Assembly (NCBI RefSeq): GCF_007846085.1 | Contig: NZ_VOEJ01000003.1 | Coordinates: forward strand, 310,001 to 374,000 | Direction of reading: 5' to 3' | From: Mucilaginibacter pallidiroseus | GTDB taxonomy: Bacteria; Bacteroidota; Bacteroidia; Sphingobacteriales; Sphingobacteriaceae | DNA length: 64,000 nucleotides | Shown here: one piece after another, positions 45,713 through 53,643 of the stretch | Layout of the letters: every line of letters begins with the position of its first letter | Position numbering within the stretch: the stretch's first letter is position 1 | Made by a program: the position numbers and the translations under genes | The notes under the pieces: generated by a model | Databases searched by the model: none | Told to the model about the DNA's origin: nothing | The model's input: the letters and a program-made list of their open reading frames with translations, nothing else

Positions 45713-48163
45713 CTAATTAGCGCCTACGTTTATCAGATCAGCAAATACACCGGCGGCGGTTACTTCGGCACCTGCACCAGGACCCTTAACAACCAGCGGA
45801 CGTTCTTTATAGCGGTCGGTAGTGAACGAGATAATATTATCACTGCCTGATAACATGTAAAAAGGGTGGTTTTCATCAACCATATGCAGGGTTATCGAAG
45901 CCTGGCCGTCTTCTAATTTACCTATATAGCGCAACACTTTTTTGCCGGCTTCGGCTTGCTGTTTCAGGTCATCAAAAAAAGCATTTTCTGCTTTTAATGA
46001 TGCGTAAAAATCTTCTACCGTTGCCGCTTCAAGGCAGGCTTTGGGTAACACACTTTTTATTTTAACATCGGCCTCTTCCATATGGTAACCTGCATCACGC
46101 GCCAAAATCAGTATCTTGCGCATAAAATCCTTACCGCTCAAATCATCGCGCGGATCGGGTTCGGTGTAGCCTTTTTCCTGGGCTTCTTTAACTACATCAT
46201 GGAAGTTTGCCTCGCCTTTAAAGTGATTAAAGATAAACGAAATGGTGCCCGATAGTATCGCTTCGATGCGTTTTACCCTGTCGCCGCTGTTCATCAGGTC
46301 TTTTAGTGTACGGATAATGGGCAAGCCGGCACCAACGTTGGTTTCATAAAAGAAGTCGACGCCGTGTTTTCGAGCTGTATCCCTGAAGGTTTCATACTGG
46401 CTATAGGCAGCAGAGTTGCCAATTTTATTACAGGTGACTACCGATATGTTTGATTTAAATACTTCTTCGTAAAATGCTATTGGCTTTGGGCTGGCTGTGT
46501 TATCGATAAATACACAGTTGGGCAGGTTCATATCCTTCATTTTTGATATGAAGGCTGACAGATCTGCCTCGTGCATCGATTCCTGCAATTCGTCCTGCCA
46601 AGTGTCTAAGGATAAGCCATCAATATTGAAAACCATTTTACGGGTGTTACTTATGCCCACTACCTTCACCTGGATTCCGTTGTTTTTTTGCAGGTAATCT
46701 TTATGTGCGTTTAACTGGTTAAATAACGTTTTGCCAATATTGCCGGTACCAAGACAAAAGGCATGCAGCGTTTTGGTAAGATTGATAAAGAAGGCATCGT
46801 GCACTGCGTTGATGGCTTTTGAAAGCTCGTTTGCTGATATAATTACCGAAATATTATACTCGGAAGAGCCTTGTGCAATTGCCCTTACATTGACGCCGTT
46901 ACGGCCAAGCGCGTGAAAGAGTTTACCGCTCATGCCCGGCGTTTGCTTCATATTTTCACCGACAATGGCCAATATAGCTTGATTGGATTCTATAACCAGC
47001 GGCTCCAGTTTGTTGGCTAATAATTCGAGCTCAAACTCCAGTTCGATAACCTGTTTGGCTTTCTCCACATCGTGTGGCTGCACCGCAAACGTAATGCTAT
47101 GTTCCGAAGATGATTGTGTGATGAGGATGATATTGATCTGTTCGCGGGCGAGTAAAGAAAATAGCCTGCCGCTAAAGCCCGACTTACCGACCATGCCGCT
47201 TCCCTGTAAATTAAGGATGCTGATGTTGTTGATAGATGAGATGCCTTTTATGGGAAGGTTGGACGATTTACAATCATGACGAATTACCGTACCTGCAAAC
47301 TCGGGCTCAAAAGTGTTTTTGATGACGATCGGGATCTTCTTTAAAAAAGCCGGGATCATGGTTGGCGGGTAAATAACCTTTGCGCCGAAGTATGATAGCT
47401 CCATAGCTTCGGTATAGCTCAACTCTTCTAACGGGAAAGCTTTTTGCACCATTCGCGGGTCGGCTGTCATCATGCCGTTAACATCGGTCCAAATCTGTAT
47501 TTCCTCTGCATTTAATGCCGAGCCAAATATGGCTGCGGTGTAGTCGCTGCCCCCGCGGCCAAGCGTAGTTATTTGCCCGGCATCGTTGCCGGCAATGTAA
47601 CCGGTTACAAATAAAAGCTTATCGCTGTTTTCGCGGTAAAAGCTTTGTATCAACAGTTCGGTCAATTCAGTATTAACCTTTGCCTGGCCAAAGGCGCTGT
47701 CTGTTTTAATCAGTTCAGATGCATCAACAAAAAGTGCCTCGGGGAAGTGCTGGGCAGCTATTTTGCTAACCATTAGGGTTGAGCAGCGCTCGCCATAACT
47801 TAAAATCTGGTCGCGTGTTTTGGGGGTAAGCTCACGCAGAGTAAGCACGCCTTGTAACAATTCTTCGAGCTGGTTAAAATGAATTTTTAAACGGGTAAAC
47901 GCCGGGTTTTGATTTTGAATATCAAGCAGTGCTTTCACCACATCAAAGTGGCGTTTCTCCAATTCAGCCAATTGGGCGGTAAACTCGCGGCCTGCAGCGG
48001 CATTCTCGGCCATTTCGACAAGCAGGTTGGTTACCCCTCCCATTGCGCTTAGCACAACCACGGGGCGGTTGCCCTGGCTGTGTTCTGCTTTCAGTATTTG
48101 TAGCAGGGTTTGGATGCTGCTGGCCGAGCCTACCGACGTGCCACCGAATTTTAAGATCTTCAT
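45713..48163 (-). CDS. thrA: Bifunctional aspartokinase / homoserine dehydrogenase
   Basis: 816 residues, full length for ThrA. N-terminal aspartokinase: KFGGTSVGSASSIQTLL (residues 4-20) and the catalytic FVTGYIAGNDAGQITTLGRGGSDYTAAIFG. Two ACT-type regulatory repeats lie at about 300-450 (ISILNLQGSGMVGKSGFSGRL and LAIVGENMKQTPGMSGKLF). C-terminal homoserine dehydrogenase begins near 460 (CLGTGNIGKTLFNQL) with KIGNSAAYSQYETFRDTARKHG. First enzyme of the thr operon; a leader peptide and terminator lie just upstream. Confidence 0.97.
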   Translation of the reverse strand: MKILKFGGTSVGSASSIQTLLQILKAEHSQGNRPVVVLSAMGGVTNLLVEMAENAAAGREFTAQLAELEKRHFDVVKALLDIQNQNPAFTRLKIHFNQLEELLQGVLTLRELTPKTRDQILSYGERCSTLMVSKIAAQHFPEALFVDASELIKTDSAFGQAKVNTELTELLIQSFYRENSDKLLFVTGYIAGNDAGQITTLGRGGSDYTAAIFGSALNAEEIQIWTDVNGMMTADPRMVQKAFPLEELSYTEAMELSYFGAKVIYPPTMIPAFLKKIPIVIKNTFEPEFAGTVIRHDCKSSNLPIKGISSINNISILNLQGSGMVGKSGFSGRLFSLLAREQINIILITQSSSEHSITFAVQPHDVEKAKQVIELEFELELLANKLEPLVIESNQAILAIVGENMKQTPGMSGKLFHALGRNGVNVRAIAQGSSEYNISVIISANELSKAINAVHDAFFINLTKTLHAFCLGTGNIGKTLFNQLNAHKDYLQKNNGIQVKVVGISNTRKMVFNIDGLSLDTWQDELQESMHEADLSAFISKMKDMNLPNCVFIDNTASPKPIAFYEEVFKSNISVVTCNKIGNSAAYSQYETFRDTARKHGVDFFYETNVGAGLPIIRTLKDLMNSGDRVKRIEAILSGTISFIFNHFKGEANFHDVVKEAQEKGYTEPDPRDDLSGKDFMRKILILARDAGYHMEEADVKIKSVLPKACLEAATVEDFYASLKAENAFFDDLKQQAEAGKKVLRYIGKLEDGQASITLHMVDENHPFYMLSGSDNIISFTTDRYKERPLVVKGPGAGAEVTAAGVFADLINVGAN

Positions 48164-48177
48164 TTTTAGCTGTTAAT

Positions 48178-48210
48178 AAAAAAGCCTTCCCCGTTTAGGA
48201 GGAAGGCTTT
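48178..48210 (-). terminator. thr operon attenuator terminator
   Basis: On the minus strand, arm AAAGCCTTCC pairs with GGAAGGCTTT (ten base pairs) around a ten-base loop, followed by a T run. It lies between the leader peptide gene and the thrA ATG, 15 bases before thrA. Its 5' arm contains CTTCCTCC (the strand complement of plus 48198-48205), complementary to the end of the leader peptide gene. Confidence 0.85.
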
Positions 48211-48244
48211 AGTTTGGTTTCTTACTTATGTTTACACCATACCG

Positions 48245-48310
48245 CTATCTTCCTCCAGGGTTTATGCCGGTGGTAATAATGGTAATAATTGTGGTGTTGT
48301 TAAATGTCAT
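48245..48310 (-). CDS. thr operon leader peptide (21 codons)
   Basis: Too short for ordinary gene finders. On the minus strand ATG at 48310, TAG at 48245-48247. Codons 2, 6, 7, 10, 13 and 14 are Thr and 8, 9, 11, 12 and 16 are Ile; codons 6-14 spell TTIITIITT, and the peptide ends GINPGGR. In E. coli thrL the peptide has a similar TTIT-type run and the same final role. The final codons GGA GGA AGA give GGAGGAAG (plus 48249-48256), complementary to CTTCCTCC in the terminator's 5' arm. Translation stalled at Thr or Ile codons would favour that pairing and antitermination. Seen in sequence; function inferred. Confidence 0.82.
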   Translation of the reverse strand: MTFNNTTIITIITTGINPGGR

Positions 48311-48410
48311 ATCCTTTAATGCCGGTAAAGTAAGTAGATATTTTTTTAAAATACAATAGCTTTTAAATTTATTTTTTCGGTGCCTGTTTTATCTTTCATA
48401 AATTGCGCCG

Positions 48411-49328
48411 ATGCAGGGTCTTGTAACAAAATCAACCGGGAGTTGGTACCAGGTAAAAAGCGGTACCGAAACCGTGGATTGCCGTATTAAAGGGAAGTTT
48501 CGTATTAAAGGGCTTACCACCACAAATCCGCTGGCTGTGGGCGATTGGGTTGATTATGAGATGGAACCGGAGCAGGGTACCGGCGTTGTTACCCACTTGC
48601 ACCCGCGCAAAAACTACATTATCCGAAAATCAATCAACCTCTCGAAACAAGCCCAGATTATTGCGGCTAACCTGGATATGGCGTTGTTGGTGGTTACACT
48701 GGCCTCTCCCCGCACTTCTTTAGGCTTTATCGACCGGTTTCTGGTAACTGCCGAAGCATACGATATACCCGCCTGTCTTATATTTAATAAACTCGACCTG
48801 TTTAGTAAAGAGGGCCTGGAAATATTACAGGACTATAAAGCTATTTATGAAAACATCGGCTATCCCTGCTACCAGGTATCGGCCAAAGAGAATATAAATA
48901 TAGACCAGGTACAGGATTTGATTAAAGACAAAGTAACCCTTATATCCGGCCACTCGGGTGTTGGTAAATCAAGCCTTATTAACCGCCTGCTGCCCGATCT
49001 GGACCTGCGTACACATATGGTATCTGAATGGAGCGATAAGGGTATGCACACCACCACGTTTGCTGAGATGTTTGAGTTGCCGCAGGGTGGCTATATCATT
49101 GATACGCCCGGCATACGCGAATTGGGCGTGATAGATATTGAACAACAGGAGTTGAGTCACTTTTTCCCTGAAATGCGCGAGCGTATGAACCAATGCCGCT
49201 TTAATAATTGCCGCCATATAAATGAGCCTGGCTGTGCTGTGCTTGAAGCGGTAGAAGAAGGTGATATCACCCTATCCCGTTATGATAGTTACCTAAGTAT
49301 TTACCATGGAAACGATACAAGGGCTTAG
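48411..49328 (+). CDS. rsgA: Ribosome small subunit-dependent GTPase A
   Basis: 305 residues with an N-terminal OB fold, then a circularly permuted GTPase: NKLD (G4) comes before GHSGVGKSSLINRL (G1), then DTPGIRELG (G3). The C-terminal zinc knuckle CRFNNCRHINEPGCAV is complete. It assists late 30S subunit assembly. The intergenic gap to the leader gene on the opposite strand is about 100 bases, holding both divergent promoters. Confidence 0.95.
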   Translation: MQGLVTKSTGSWYQVKSGTETVDCRIKGKFRIKGLTTTNPLAVGDWVDYEMEPEQGTGVVTHLHPRKNYIIRKSINLSKQAQIIAANLDMALLVVTLASPRTSLGFIDRFLVTAEAYDIPACLIFNKLDLFSKEGLEILQDYKAIYENIGYPCYQVSAKENINIDQVQDLIKDKVTLISGHSGVGKSSLINRLLPDLDLRTHMVSEWSDKGMHTTTFAEMFELPQGGYIIDTPGIRELGVIDIEQQELSHFFPEMRERMNQCRFNNCRHINEPGCAVLEAVEEGDITLSRYDSYLSIYHGNDTRA

Positions 49329-49460
49329 ATAATAGAGCCAAGAGTTGAGAATCGAAAATTGAGATGATTTTTTTAAGATTAGGGTAAATAATTTTTAATC
49401 TTCAGTGGAATGGAATCCAAATAAAAAAGTCCTGATTCTAAATCCTGACTCTAATATCTA
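49326..49460. repeat. Imperfect 29-base inverted repeat between rsgA and dtd
   Basis: TAGATAATAGAGCCAAGAG and the following bases (49326-49354) are complementary with mismatches to 49432-49460 (ending CTCTAATATCTA), with about 77 bases between. It runs from the last rsgA codon to just before the dtd ATG and can fold into a long hairpin. Confidence 0.65.
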
Positions 49461-49467
49461 AAAGAAT

Positions 49468-49926
49468 ATGCGTGCTGTATTACAAAGAGTTTCTGAAGCA
49501 ACATGCCGTGTTGACGGCGAAATAACCGGGCAAATTGGGCTTGGGTTTATGATACTGTTAGGCGTTGAAGAGCAGGATACCGTGTTGGATGTTGACTGGC
49601 TTGCACAAAAAATTGTTGGGATGCGTGTTTTTGGAGATGAGAACGGGTTAATGAACAAGGCCCTTGCCGATGTTGGCGGCGACATCTTGCTAATATCTCA
49701 ATTCACACTGTACGCGCAAACAAAGAAAGGTAACCGGCCATCATTTATCAAGGCTGCCCGGCCAGATAAAGCTATCCCGTTGTATGAGTATATGATTAAT
49801 GAACTGGCCAAGCTTACCGGAAAAAAAATAGAAACAGGCATTTTTGGTGCCGATATGAAAATAAGCCAAGTTAATGACGGCCCTGTAACCATTATCATGG
49901 ATACCAGGGACAAGGAAAATCATTGA
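49468..49926 (+). CDS. dtd: D-aminoacyl-tRNA deacylase
   Basis: 152 residues, DTD family. MRAVLQRVSEATCRVDGEITGQIGLGFMILLGVEEQDT (read in pieces) is the N-terminal block. The catalytic Thr region LISQFTLYAQTKKGNRPSF and GADMKISQVNDGPVTIIMDT (the Gly-cis-Pro motif NDGPVT) complete it. It removes D-amino acids mischarged to tRNA. Confidence 0.95.
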   Translation: MRAVLQRVSEATCRVDGEITGQIGLGFMILLGVEEQDTVLDVDWLAQKIVGMRVFGDENGLMNKALADVGGDILLISQFTLYAQTKKGNRPSFIKAARPDKAIPLYEYMINELAKLTGKKIETGIFGADMKISQVNDGPVTIIMDTRDKENH

Positions 49927-49975
49927 ACTTTTCTCTCGAACCTTGCTATAAATCCCTCAATCCGCATAATTGCGG

Positions 49976-50824
49976 TTAAAAGTAAGTTACTCCGTCAAAA
50001 ATAGAGCGTGTGTAGTATATTGGCTTAAAGGGTGTTTCATCCGCATATTGACATGATGCTTTTGTAATAGTTGGGGTTACGTCGCCAAACATGCTTGCTA
50101 TAGATGCATCGGCAGCGTCGCGACTGGTTGCAATTTTAACCAGGCCGTTTAGGGGGATAAGCCTCGTTGCATCAAACAGTACCCAATCTCCGCCAAGGTA
50201 AGCCTCAAAGCACGCGTGGAAATCGGGCGGTTGCAACTGATATGCGTAACCGGTGAAATATCGGGCCGGTATGGTTAAGGCTCTGCAAAGGGCAATACCC
50301 AGGTGAGCAAAGTCGCGGCAAACGCCGGCCTGTTGGGTAACCGTATCGTAGGCAGATGTTTCGGAATTGGTAAAACCGCTCAGGTACTCCACATTTTTAT
50401 GGATCCAGTCGGTTATGGCAAAAACCTGTTCGAAGGACGATCCTATCTTTCCAAAAGTATTGCTGGCCAGGCGATATAATTTGTCCGACTGGCAATAACG
50501 GCTCGGGTTAAGGTATGGTAATACCGATGGGGCAAACTTGGCAACCGGTATTTCGGCAACATCCTTATGGTTACGTACCTCGTAATAGTTGTCAACCAGT
50601 GCATCATATTTTATGCTAATGGTGCATGGCTCGGGCACTTCGAGCCGCATAAATCGGTTTTCGCCGTTTACATCGGTGAGCTGCTCGGTTTTTATGTACG
50701 AGGGGGTGCTGAGGGTTTCCTCTATCACATTTTGATGAGCCGTGCGTAAAGCGTGTATGTTAATTACCAAAGTGCTTGGCGCCTTTATCTCGTAACCTAA
50801 TTCGGCCGATACCTTAAATTTCAT
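49976..50824 (-). CDS. Transglutaminase-like cysteine protease 2 (Anbu cluster)
   Basis: 282 residues. Catalytic block AGVCRDFAHLGIALCRALTIPARYFTGYA contains Cys of the transglutaminase/peptidase triad, followed by HACFEAYLGGDWVLFDATRL, supplying His and Asp. The N-terminus has a beta-rich module. Last gene of the cluster; its ATG directly precedes the Anbu stop with no gap. It probably hydrolyses amide bonds; some such proteins may act on the product of the ATP-grasp enzyme. Confidence 0.88.
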   Translation of the reverse strand: MKFKVSAELGYEIKAPSTLVINIHALRTAHQNVIEETLSTPSYIKTEQLTDVNGENRFMRLEVPEPCTISIKYDALVDNYYEVRNHKDVAEIPVAKFAPSVLPYLNPSRYCQSDKLYRLASNTFGKIGSSFEQVFAITDWIHKNVEYLSGFTNSETSAYDTVTQQAGVCRDFAHLGIALCRALTIPARYFTGYAYQLQPPDFHACFEAYLGGDWVLFDATRLIPLNGLVKIATSRDAADASIASMFGDVTPTITKASCQYADETPFKPIYYTRSIFDGVTYF

Positions 50825-51550
50825 TTATTGTTGTGGTAATTTGTTAAATGCTTCTTCCATCCAATCGTTCGGAATATTCATCAGTGCATTTTTTAGTTCA
50901 TCGTCCCACTGGGCCGATACTTCCGAGAGGTCTTTTTGTGTATATCGCTGCTCGGCCAGTTCAAAAGTATCCTTTTTATACAGTGCTATATCAATCGGGA
51001 AGTCAACATTATTGGAACTTACCCGCGTTGAATCAAAAGATAAGAAAGCGGCCTTTAGCGCCAGTTTCATGTCGGAGTTTTCGTTAAGCACCCGGTTCAG
51101 TATTGCCTTGCCATGCCCCGAATTGCCAATTGCTACAAACGGCGCACCCAGGCCAAGTTCAACCCAGTTACCTTCCGGGTACAGCAGGAAAAGACGGTGC
51201 TCTTCATCCTCGCGCAGCTGCCCGCCAATGATCGTATTTAGATCGAACCGGAAGCCGGAGCGTTCAAGTATTTCCCGGTCCTCATCAGCTACGCGCCTAA
51301 CCTGCTGCCCAAATGCATTTACAGCCTGGTAAAGTTTATCAAATTTTTCGGTTTTAATCAGTTCATTAAAATAAACCACCGCTTTGTCCCGTACAGATCG
51401 CAGGCCGCTTGTCATGATAAAAAATGCACCGCCATCTTTCTCTACAACGGTTAACTTCTTCTTTACAGTGGTTTCTGTACCGGTAGTAATCCGGGTATCG
51501 GCAAGGGCTATGAGGCCCTCTTTTACCTTAATAGCTAAACAATAAGTCAT
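50825..51550 (-). CDS. Anbu/BPH-type proteasome beta-like peptidase
   Basis: 241 residues. The N-terminal block MTYCLAIKVKEGLIALADTR has Thr at position 2, which becomes the N-terminal nucleophile after Met removal, Asp 17 residues on (DTR) and a KKKL lysine cluster about 30 residues on. GNSGHGKAILNRVL and DFPIDIALY follow. These are the features of Anbu, a self-assembling proteasome relative without known ATPase. 27 bases from the transglutaminase upstream, zero from the one downstream. Substrate unknown. Confidence 0.88.
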   Translation of the reverse strand: MTYCLAIKVKEGLIALADTRITTGTETTVKKKLTVVEKDGGAFFIMTSGLRSVRDKAVVYFNELIKTEKFDKLYQAVNAFGQQVRRVADEDREILERSGFRFDLNTIIGGQLREDEEHRLFLLYPEGNWVELGLGAPFVAIGNSGHGKAILNRVLNENSDMKLALKAAFLSFDSTRVSSNNVDFPIDIALYKKDTFELAEQRYTQKDLSEVSAQWDDELKNALMNIPNDWMEEAFNKLPQQ

Positions 51551-51577
51551 ATCAGAATGTAAATGCCGCGGTAACCT

Positions 51578-52555
51578 TTATTGCTGCTGCTGTTGCTGCT
51601 GCTGTATCATTTCCATATAGCGGGCATAACTGTTGCGCGGCTTGGCAGGCTCGGTTACCGAGGTTGTTGACGGGATAAAGGTATCTTTTTTTTCCTCGTG
51701 CGTATGCCCGTCTTCATAACCTACTGATACCGAAACTTCAAGCTTATGGCCCGAAGAACCTTTATAAACCCCTTTAACCGGCGAGCAATCTGAAAAGTTA
51801 CGGCCTACAGCCAGGCGCACATGATTCTCGTTGGCAACGCAATTGTTTGTAGGGTCGATACCCAGCCAACCATAACCGGGAATGTAGGCTTCGGCCCAGG
51901 CATGTGTTGCACCTTCGCCGCGCATACCGTCGCGATTAGGGCAAATATAACCGCTAACATAACGGGCCGGTATGCCAACCAGGCGCAGCATTACCATTAA
52001 CAGGTGTGCAAAATCCTGGCAAACGCCGGCTTTTATTTTCCATATTTCGTCCAGCGTAGTTTCAACCGTGGTAACGCCTTTTATGTAATGGAAGTTGCGG
52101 TAAACGTAATTACTGAACTTAAGCGCCGTGCGGTACGGGGTATCATCCGTTTTACGCTCCTGCTCAACAACAGGCGTCAGTTCAGATAGTCCTTCAAAGT
52201 ATTCCTGCTTTAAAAAATCAATGTAGGGAACAATGTGCCGAAGGTTAAAAAGTTCGTTCCACTGCTCGGCCGCAAAAATATTATCGACAGGTAAAGGGCG
52301 CTGGTGGGTATTTACCGACAGGCGCGAATCAATTACCATCACGTTATGCGGCTCGGTGTAGGTAAAACTTCCAACCTCGTTGCCATAATAATCAATGTAG
52401 GTATCAACCTGCGGATGGCCTGTTACCGTGAGCGTGTGTTTAACAACATCCTGGTAAATATCAACAATAGGATACAGGATTATTTTGTTGGCGCTGTCGC
52501 GCACAAAGCCATCATAGGTGTACTTGGTAACGTGTTGTATCTTAAATTCGGGCAT
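51578..52555 (-). CDS. Transglutaminase-like cysteine protease 1 with poly-Gln tail (Anbu cluster)
   Basis: 325 residues. N-terminal Bact_transglu_N-type beta domain (about 1-90: HVTKYTYDGFVRDSANKIILYP, FTYTEPHNVMVIDSRL), then the catalytic core with AGVCQDFAHLLMVMLRLVGIPARYVSGYICP (Cys), THAWAEAYIPGYGWLGIDPTNN (His and Asp). The last eight residues are all Gln. 13 bases from the alpha-E gene. Same catalytic class as transglutaminase 2 but with a different N-terminus. Confidence 0.9.
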   Translation of the reverse strand: MPEFKIQHVTKYTYDGFVRDSANKIILYPIVDIYQDVVKHTLTVTGHPQVDTYIDYYGNEVGSFTYTEPHNVMVIDSRLSVNTHQRPLPVDNIFAAEQWNELFNLRHIVPYIDFLKQEYFEGLSELTPVVEQERKTDDTPYRTALKFSNYVYRNFHYIKGVTTVETTLDEIWKIKAGVCQDFAHLLMVMLRLVGIPARYVSGYICPNRDGMRGEGATHAWAEAYIPGYGWLGIDPTNNCVANENHVRLAVGRNFSDCSPVKGVYKGSSGHKLEVSVSVGYEDGHTHEEKKDTFIPSTTSVTEPAKPRNSYARYMEMIQQQQQQQQ

Positions 52556-52568
52556 CGTTTAAATTTTA

Positions 52569-53504
52569 TCAGGAGTTTGCAAAGTAGTATTCGTTTAGCG
52601 AGTTACCTATTTTATACAGATCATCTTTAAGGCCGGTTAAAAATTGATGCAGGCCAACCTGACCAATGCTTTTAACCGAACTGTATTTGATGTTGCTTTG
52701 CAGCTTACCTATGTGAAAAGAAATTTCGCGATAAGTGGTCACATTACTGTTGTTTTTAAGCCTGTCGAAGTAGCGCTGTATATTATTAACCGAATAAATG
52801 GCCGAGCGTGGGAAATCGTTATTTAAAATTACCTGTTCCAGCACGTTCTCAGCCTCCAGGCCATCGCGATAGGTTTTTTGATAAAGCTCATAACCGCCTA
52901 TTGACATCAGCAGGTGTTTCCAGTAGGTTATATCTGTTAATAAATCGGGGTTGCTGTTAAGCGGCCCGAATTTTACGTCGAGAATATCAATAGATTGGAT
53001 GGCGCGTTCCAGGTACTTACCAATGTTCATAAAGCTGCGCGCCTGCCCGCGCTCCATGGTAATCTCGGCAGTACCGTAGTAAAGCATTACCTGTTTAATC
53101 AAAACATCCAGTGTGCCGAACGGATCGTCCTTGCGCAAGCCTGCGGCTATCTTTGGGTCTTTAACGGTATGGTAATATTCGTTAAGGCATTGCCAAAGGT
53201 CCTTGGGGATATGCTCTTGTACACTACGCGCATTTTCACGTGCAAGGGTAATAATGTTGAGGATGGAGTTAGGATTATCCCTATCCAGCACCATGTATTT
53301 TAGCACGGCCCGGCTATCGTTGTTTAGCCTGGTAATTAACTCCTCGTCACGACCTGAAAAAATGCGCAATACGGGCTCCCAGCTAAAACCATCGGCAGTA
53401 TCCTGCGATGAGGCATAGTTTATCTTTAGCATCCTCAGGATACCATCACTACGCTCGATATACCTGCTAAGCCAGTAAAAGCTTGCCGCTACTCTACTCA
53501 GCAT
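52569..53504 (-). CDS. Alpha-E domain protein (DUF403)
   Basis: 311 residues, mostly helical. MLSRVAASFYWLSRYIERSDGILRMLKI is the family's start. SWEPVLRIFS and ENARSVQEHIPKDLWQCLNEYYHTV follow. DUF403 proteins always appear beside ATP-grasp proteins of the DUF404/407 type. Here the two genes are separated by 137 bases of the palindromic element; spacing to the next gene is 13 bases. Confidence 0.87.
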   Translation of the reverse strand: MLSRVAASFYWLSRYIERSDGILRMLKINYASSQDTADGFSWEPVLRIFSGRDEELITRLNNDSRAVLKYMVLDRDNPNSILNIITLARENARSVQEHIPKDLWQCLNEYYHTVKDPKIAAGLRKDDPFGTLDVLIKQVMLYYGTAEITMERGQARSFMNIGKYLERAIQSIDILDVKFGPLNSNPDLLTDITYWKHLLMSIGGYELYQKTYRDGLEAENVLEQVILNNDFPRSAIYSVNNIQRYFDRLKNNSNVTTYREISFHIGKLQSNIKYSSVKSIGQVGLHQFLTGLKDDLYKIGNSLNEYYFANS

Positions 53505-53508
53505 ATGT

Positions 53509-53643
53509 AGCCCCCCAGCCCCCTGAAGGGGGCGTTGCCCCCCTAACCCCTTGAAGGGGGAGCTTTTTATATATTAATATTTTGTTTTGCATGTCAATTC
53601 AATTAAAAAAGTTCTGTTTCCCCTTCAGGGGGTTAGGGGGCTT
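53509..53643. repeat. Triple C-rich/G-rich palindromic element between the ATP-grasp and alpha-E genes
   Basis: CCCCTGAAGGGGG at about 53520-53532, CCCCTTGAAGGGGG at about 53547-53560 and CCCCTTCAGGGGG at about 53620-53632 with further C/G tracts. It fills the gap inside the Anbu operon and runs into the ATP-grasp stop codon. Confidence 0.75.
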
